A stretch of 9,901 bases of DNA from JAPHTQ01 sp050288165 (GTDB lineage Bacteria > Pseudomonadota > Gammaproteobacteria > Thiohalomonadales > Thiohalomonadaceae), in NCBI GenBank assembly GCA_050288165.1, contig JBNKDG010000019.1:1-9901 (forward strand), read 5' to 3'. A program made the position numbers and the translations under genes. Shown here piece after piece: positions 7,401 through 9,901 of this stretch (position 1 is its first letter; each line of letters opens with the position of its first letter). Below the pieces are notes generated by a model, which saw only the letters and a program-made list of their open reading frames with translations, ran no database searches and had not been told where the DNA came from.

Positions 7401-9901
7401 CAGGTTACCGGGCAGTATTGCAAGATCAGATCATCGGGTTTATCAACTCCGGCCCCGAATCACAAAGTATCGATAAGCCAGGCGGTGTGTTTGTACGCCG
7501 TGCCGAGGAGTTGTCTGAGGAGGACCGGGTGCTGTTTCAGGCCGTTGCCCGTGTCGTGCTGACCGATAGCGCCGAGACTCTGGTCGAGCAGGTAGAGCGT
7601 CGTCCGCTGGTTGAGCGTATGCCGGAACGTCTGGTGCCTGTACTACAAATGGAACCAAAGCCTGAGGTTGAACCGGGCCCGACTCTGGCAAGGCGCGAAC
7701 GAATTTTCTGCAATGGATTGGGTGGCTTTACACCTGACGGACGGGAGTACGTGATTACCCTCGAACCAGGGCAGCGTACACCGGCGCCCTGGGCCAATGT
7801 CATTGCCAGCCCACACATCGGTACCGTCATCAGCGAAAGCGGTAGTGCCTATACTTGGGTGGAAAACGCGCACGAGTTCCGTTTGACCACTTGGCACAAT
7901 GATCCACTCAGTGACACTAGTAGCGAGGCGTTGTATATCCGCGATGAGGAGACAGGCGCATTTTGGTCGCCAACGCCATTACCAGCGCCGAAGGATGAGG
8001 AACGGCAGTCCGGTTATGTGTGTCGCCATGGTTTCGGCTACAGCGTGTTCGAGCATGACGCAACAGGGGTATCCTCGGAATTGACCACCTATGTCGCCAT
8101 GGATGCCCCGGTAAAGTTCTTGCTGATCAAGTTACACAACCATTCCGGGCGGACACGCCGGTTGTCGCTGACCGGTTATTGGGAGCTGGTGCTAGGCGAG
8201 TGGCGCCATGCCAATCAAATGCACATAGTAACCGAAACAGATCCGCATAGCGGTGCACTGTTGGCGAAAAACGCCTATAGCCGTGAATGCGCCAATCGGA
8301 TTGTATTCGCTCAGGTCAATGCGCGCCCCTGTACGGTGACAGGTAACCGTAACGAGTTCATAGGACGTAATGGCTCACTTTGCAACCCGGCAGCGATGCA
8401 GCGTACACGGTTGTCGGGTAAGACAGGTGCGGGGCTGGATCCCTGCGCCGCCTTACAGACACAATTCGAACTTTCCGATGGGCAAGAACAGGAGTTCGTG
8501 TTCATATTCGGTGCGGCTCGTGACACTGAAGAGGTGCAGCATTTCATCCAGCGCTTCGGCGGAACTGCTGGTGCCGGTCAGGCATTGGAAGCGGTGTGGG
8601 AATACTGGAGCCACACCTTGGGTGCCGTCAATGTGGATACGCCGGATCCGGCGCTAAACGTCTTGGCTAATGGTTGGCTGGTCTACCAGACAATATCGAG
8701 TCGTTTATGGGGCCGTAGTGGCTATTATCAGTCCGGCGGCGCCTACGGTTTTCGTGATCAGTTGCAGGACACTATGGCGCTTATTCATACCACGCCATGG
8801 CTCGCGCGCGAACAACTGCTGCGCTGCGCCGGGCGCCAGTTTCTTGCGGGTGATGTGCAACACTGGTGGCATCCACCCCATGGCCAGGGTGTGCGCACGC
8901 ATTTTTCAGATGACTATTTGTGGTTGCCCTATGCTACCTGCCGCTATGTGCAAGCGACCGGTGATATAGGCGTACTCGATGAAGCCATTCATTTTCTGGA
9001 GGGCCGGGAGTTAAATCGGGAAGAAGAGGCGTACTATGATCAGTCGCAATGTTCAACAGAAGTAGCAAACCTTTATGACCATTGTGTGTTGGCAATCAAA
9101 CATGGTTTACGCTTTGGCAATCATCAGCTTCCACTGATGGGCTGCGGCGACTGGAACGATGGGATGAACCTCGTCGGCAGTGCAGGCAAGGGTGAGAGCG
9201 TTTGGCTGGCATGGTTTCTATACGACAATCTGCAGCAGTTTGCCAAGCTGGCGAGTGGCCAAAACGATGGTGCCTTTGCCGATATTTGTGTCGAACAGGC
9301 TACACAATTGCGCGAAAGTATTGAGGCCAGTGCCTGGGACGGCGCCTGGTACCGTCGCGCATGGTTCGACGATGGAACGCCCCTGGGGTCATCCGACAAC
9401 GACGAGTGTAAAATTGATTCCATTAGTCAGAGTTGGGCGGTTATTTCCGGTGGTGGCGATCATGTACGAGCTCGCCAGGCCATGGAGTCGGTAGACCGGC
9501 ATCTGGTGCGGCGTGATGAAAAGTTGATTCAATTGCTTACTCCGCCCTTCGATACATCAGATCTTGAACCAGGCTATATCAAGGGCTACGTGCCAGGCGT
9601 GCGCGAGAACGGCGGCCAGTATACCCATGCTGCAATCTGGAGCGCGACGGCGTTTGCCATGTTGGGTGACAGGGAGCGTGCGTGGGAGCTGTTTGCTATG
9701 CTCAATCCAGTAAATCATGGCAGCCGGCCGGAGGAGATGGATCGCTACAAGGTAGAGCCATATGTTATGTGCGCGGATATTTACGCTGCACCACCACACA
9801 CGGGCCGGGGCGGTTGGACCTGGTACACCGGAGCCGCTGGCTGGATGTACCGTCTGGCGGTGGAAACACTACTTGGCCTGCATCTGGAAGTGGACCAACT
9901 G
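1460..9901 (+). CDS. Cyclic beta-1,2-glucan synthase (NdvB/ChvB/Cgs), 3' end outside window
   Basis: This inner-membrane enzyme polymerises glucose from UDP-glucose into beta-1,2-glucan and cyclises it for delivery to the periplasm. 2814 codons are visible with no stop or frameshift; relatives have roughly 2830-2870 residues.

Domains in order: N-terminal region with WLLDNF (89-94) and GELWAFPIML (166-175). Membrane segments at about 415-437 and 444-471. GT84 domain, about 490-830, with TDFHDA (530-535), ERKRGKLEQFN (589-599), DTDT (630-633), SHDLLEG (742-748) and RRHRW (775-779), matching the DxD, acceptor Asp and (Q/R)xxRW pattern of processive synthases. More membrane segments at about 838-852, 857-878, 905-921, 963-976 and 983-1006. 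Central glycoamylase-like domain, about 1038-1535, with SPTNLGM (1062-1068), YNWYDT (1109-1114), SWSGSMFEY (1376-1384), WGISESSYN (1421-1429) and AHHQGM (1518-1523). As I recall, this is the cyclising transglycosylase now placed in GH189. Two GH94-type beta-sandwich modules, about 1598-1850 and 2085-2370. GH94 catalytic domain with GFRDQLQD (2430-2437), GDWNDGMN (2563-2570) and GGWTWYTGAAGW (2784-2795), thought to set ring size. All expected key residues are present. Confidence 0.96.
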   Translation, partial: MKGFGLAARMRNALGNDPGTELLRSELFSIEQLKRHAVKLAGRHRIDPHPGRDRLLPRLDDNERVLLAAYDVVTAATTPVQRIVPAEAWLLDNFYLIDQQITLARRHLPRGYSRQLPRLADGPSAGFPRIYALALELISHMDGRLDSDNATQFVAAYQTATPLMLGELWAFPIMLQLALLENLRRVGMHIARRREERDAAIIWADRMHATAEKEPNQLIQLLAEFANADVPLTAPFVEEFYARLQAQGSAMAFVQTWVEQKLQEQGITAAQLSAAAARTAAANQISIANSIGSLRFIDATNWKDYVESLSIVEQTLCEDPVEMYAKQDFSTRDRYRHVIEDVARGSLRSEYEVAREAINLAQRAAERLSSNDRGAHVGYYLIDHGRKALERAVDCRVTWRGWASRANQHLRLSLYLGPILLLTGLATTVVLLPFAGFEPGNWKFWFFAVIGIIASSALAVPLINLLLTLILPPRALPRLDLSQGIPDVHRTMVVVPTLLGSRQNVDDLLEALEIRYLGNRDANLFFALLTDFHDAPDCAMPEDDGLLSYARGAVQTLNATYANDRPCIFYLFHRPRMWNPYEGVWMGYERKRGKLEQFNALLRGGERSAFSEIVGDQSILHSIKYVITLDTDTQLPRDAACTLIGNIAHPLNRPVYDTRKGRVVEGYAILQPRASISLTSTGQSRFTKLFAGEPGIDPYTREVSDVYQDLFGEGSFIGKGIYDVDAFRQAVDGRFPENLILSHDLLEGGYARSALVTDVDLIEEYPSSYTIEASRRHRWIRGDWQLAGWLLSYVPGPLTADETGITKSSVQAKRQANPLSALSVWKLFDNLRRSLVAPSLLALLIGGWLLLPDATAFWTLLVTAIVFLPSLIGSILELICKPVGPGWLIQLSLTGKAAGRPLLHGLLSLILLPYDTLICLDAILGSGVRMLFTRRGLLLWQLPAYSKRNSRHTLLSFVVEMWIGPALALSLSLLLWRTNAAGWLFWFPLPLLWLLSPVVGWWISLPLVSPAPELSQTQNAFLRTLARRTWRYFAHFVAEEDNWLVPDNFQEYPAAALATRTSPTNLGMGLLANLSAYDFGYICAGEFLHLTENTLRTMEKLERYRGHFYNWYDTRTLKPLHPQYISSVDSGNLACSIVTLQAGLLELKGQPLFSTKAFQGLHDTLQVLVEQLPAQPMPELSGKILSLQNILQPALTSKAQPQTLAAAISRLDEIHHAGNGLMTWLPADIDIDGELYYWAQAFDQQLLALRDDLRSLVPAPQQLGTIPTLAELAKIDTGTLSSKAAQRVRLIDDLAARCGELAAMDFEFLYDTSRSLLSIGYDVGERRRDPACYDLLASEARLASFLLIAQGQVPQKHWFALGRLLTRHGDDVSLISWSGSMFEYLMPQLIMPSYTNTLLEETCKAVVSRQIEYGRQRGVPWGISESSYNATDMHQIYQYRAFGVPGLGFKRGLADDLVIAPYASALALTVLPRAACHNLQRMVAEGFLGDYGFYEAIDYTPSRVPRGKQHAIVHSFMAHHQGMSLLAIAHVILGQPMQRRFMSDPLVRATQLLLQERVPKRDATLHPHAAEVSAAARPVAAEAAAIMRIYTDPNTAIPEVHLLSNGRYQLMVNNAGSGYSRWRNLSITRWREDATSDGWGTYIYLRDRDSGRYWSTTYQPTLQRADHYEAIFLQARAEYRLRDQAIEAHTEISVSPEDDVEIRRVTLTNQSSRIRHIEVTSYAEVVLAPLHADLSHRAFSNLFVQTEILPELQAILCTRRPRTPGEQVPWMFHLLAAPGAVADQSSYETDRARFIGRGRTAANPVMLVSSNSMSSLSNTDGPVLDPIVAIRRTLTLNADESVSVQIISGIADSRAAALALLEKYCDRHFVERAFEMAWFQSQEVMRNLNASEADAQVYGRLASSVIYGTGLRRVAPSVIARNQLGQSGLWRFAISGDLPIVLIRISDINRINLVKQALQAHSYWRMKGLRADLVILNEDFSGYRAVLQDQIIGFINSGPESQSIDKPGGVFVRRAEELSEEDRVLFQAVARVVLTDSAETLVEQVERRPLVERMPERLVPVLQMEPKPEVEPGPTLARRERIFCNGLGGFTPDGREYVITLEPGQRTPAPWANVIASPHIGTVISESGSAYTWVENAHEFRLTTWHNDPLSDTSSEALYIRDEETGAFWSPTPLPAPKDEERQSGYVCRHGFGYSVFEHDATGVSSELTTYVAMDAPVKFLLIKLHNHSGRTRRLSLTGYWELVLGEWRHANQMHIVTETDPHSGALLAKNAYSRECANRIVFAQVNARPCTVTGNRNEFIGRNGSLCNPAAMQRTRLSGKTGAGLDPCAALQTQFELSDGQEQEFVFIFGAARDTEEVQHFIQRFGGTAGAGQALEAVWEYWSHTLGAVNVDTPDPALNVLANGWLVYQTISSRLWGRSGYYQSGGAYGFRDQLQDTMALIHTTPWLAREQLLRCAGRQFLAGDVQHWWHPPHGQGVRTHFSDDYLWLPYATCRYVQATGDIGVLDEAIHFLEGRELNREEEAYYDQSQCSTEVANLYDHCVLAIKHGLRFGNHQLPLMGCGDWNDGMNLVGSAGKGESVWLAWFLYDNLQQFAKLASGQNDGAFADICVEQATQLRESIEASAWDGAWYRRAWFDDGTPLGSSDNDECKIDSISQSWAVISGGGDHVRARQAMESVDRHLVRRDEKLIQLLTPPFDTSDLEPGYIKGYVPGVRENGGQYTHAAIWSATAFAMLGDRERAWELFAMLNPVNHGSRPEEMDRYKVEPYVMCADIYAAPPHTGRGGWTWYTGAAGWMYRLAVETLLGLHLEVDQL

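Overview
The window is dominated by one very large plus-strand gene. It starts at 1460 and is still open at the last base (2814 codons visible). It encodes a cyclic beta-1,2-glucan synthase of the NdvB/ChvB/Cgs type. All the expected modules can be read in one uninterrupted frame: an N-terminal region, membrane segments, a GT84 glycosyltransferase, a central glycoamylase-like domain, two GH94-type beta-sandwich modules and a C-terminal (alpha/alpha)6 GH94 domain. The C-terminal glycine/tryptophan-rich motif is already present, so only a short tail should lie beyond the window.

Upstream, from left to right: bases 1-65 hold nothing recognisable. Bases 66-153 hold a REPIN-like pair of inverted palindromes. 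Bases 154-843 hold no convincing gene, but contain a near-exact 16-17-base direct repeat and an imperfect hairpin. Then come two tiny plus-strand genes with good ribosome binding sites: a 56-residue protein (844-1014) and a 38-residue lysine-rich protein (1142-1258). The 201-base leader between the second small gene and the synthase contains mutually exclusive hairpins and a nine-codon reading frame. It could be regulatory.

The organism looks like a beta- or gammaproteobacterium. The evidence is the canonical proteobacterial NdvB architecture, the GTCATNCCCGCGCAGGCGGG-type palindromes common in those genomes, and the style of the small proteins. I cannot name a genus.

Working model: the synthase makes cyclic beta-1,2-glucan from UDP-glucose at the inner membrane for delivery to the periplasm, where such glucans serve in osmoadaptation and host or surface interaction. 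The two small genes lie on the same strand 5' of it, but gaps of 127 and 201 bases leave co-transcription unproven. The synthase itself looks orthodox. The less-explained material is the leader and the small proteins.
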